From: Methylovirgula sp. | GTDB taxonomy: Bacteria > Pseudomonadota > Alphaproteobacteria > Rhizobiales > Beijerinckiaceae | Length of the DNA stretch: 6,143 nt | Assembly (NCBI GenBank): GCA_030038595.1 | Contig: JASHSW010000002.1 | Coordinates: 1 to 6,143 of the forward strand | Direction of reading: 5' to 3' | Part shown: positions 5,918 through 6,143 of the stretch, one piece after another | Position numbering within the stretch: the first letter of the stretch is position 1 | Layout: every line of letters begins with the position of its first letter | The notes under the pieces: model-generated | Told to the model about the DNA's origin: nothing | The model's input: only the letters and a program-made list of their open reading frames with translations | The model's database searches: none | Translations under genes and position numbers: made by a program

Positions 5918-6143
5918 TCGTTTGGCGCACGGCGGCAGACCAGAGGCGCATAACCGGGCGTAAGAAAGCGTGATTTGGCGCGCCTTTATGTCCGCCGTAG
6001 GGTCCGCCGGGTCGCGTGTACACACGGCGCTGCCATGAAAGGTTCGCGCGCCACAAAATGCTCAGGGCGGGATGGCGATCGCGCGCTTGCAGGGAGCACC
6101 GACGTCGGTATCCTCCGCTCGCATGCCGCGCGTTACCCTCTAC
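5918..6143. other. 226 bases after ftsZ without a supported gene
   Basis: lpxC often follows ftsZ in this class, but no LpxC N-terminus is visible. An ATG at 6035 stays open to the window edge (36 codons) but has no ribosome site and no family resemblance. An ATG at 6123 (MPRVTLY to the edge) could be the start of the next gene but also lacks a clear ribosome site. GGCGCGCC followed by TTT (5977-5987) is not a convincing terminator. A 12-base palindrome ACCGACGTCGGT lies at 6098-6109, 13 bases before the second ATG. Confidence 0.5.

Noticed and set aside
5961..5989. Terminator after ftsZ around GGCGCGCC and TTT
   Set aside because: The palindrome has no room for a loop, the longer stem needs a bulge, and the T-run is only three bases.
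4193..6025. A 610-codon open frame on the minus strand opposite ftsZ
   Set aside because: It is a GC-rich shadow of ftsZ with an Arg, Gly and His-rich translation, no known motif and no ribosome site; ftsZ explains the stretch fully.
6035..6143. Partial gene starting with ATG 6035 and open to the edge
   Set aside because: There is no ribosome site and no resemblance to LpxC or another expected neighbour; an open frame this short is common in high-GC DNA.

Overview
The window is a piece of an alphaproteobacterial chromosome of high GC content, most likely from the Rhizobiales (Hyphomicrobiales). The order ddl-ftsQ-ftsA-ftsZ is the distal half of the division and cell wall (dcw) cluster of this class. 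FtsA ends in the short amphipathic helix seen in this class. FtsZ has a linker of nearly 200 residues and a terminal peptide of the form EIPAFLRRQ. The FtsQ N-terminus (MDGGRRLL) resembles Bradyrhizobium and Beijerinckia-type FtsQ as I remember them. Genus cannot be fixed from the sequence alone.

Layout, all genes on the + strand. Bases 14-57 hold a sigma70-type promoter whose -10 box lies inside a perfect inverted repeat of the ModE (molybdate repressor) type. This drives modA (82-885), the periplasmic molybdate-binding protein. No modB or modC follows. A 157-base gap (886-1042) contains weak hairpins that may end the modA transcript. Then come ddl (1043-1966), ftsQ (1933-2883), ftsA (2880-4196) and ftsZ (4301-5917). 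The first three overlap one another (34 and 4 bases) and are probably translationally coupled. A 104-base gap precedes ftsZ and carries a DnaA-box-like site, a GANTC site and a tandem 7-base repeat, which suggests a cell-cycle-controlled ftsZ promoter. Bases 5918-6143 hold no gene I can support.

How the genes work together: Ddl makes the D-Ala-D-Ala dipeptide for peptidoglycan precursors. FtsZ forms the Z ring, FtsA tethers it to the membrane, and FtsQ is a membrane-spanning scaffold of the divisome. ModA is unrelated to division and looks like a separately regulated unit next to the cluster.

I see no clearly new biological system. The points most worth a second look are: (1) a ModE-controlled orphan modA abutting the dcw cluster; (2) a perfect 8-base Shine-Dalgarno sequence at the ddl stop codon with no usual start codon at good spacing, paired to a matching anti-SD heptamer 15 bases on; (3) the cell-cycle-type motifs before ftsZ; and (4) a CX4C pair in a loop of ModA beside the ligand site.
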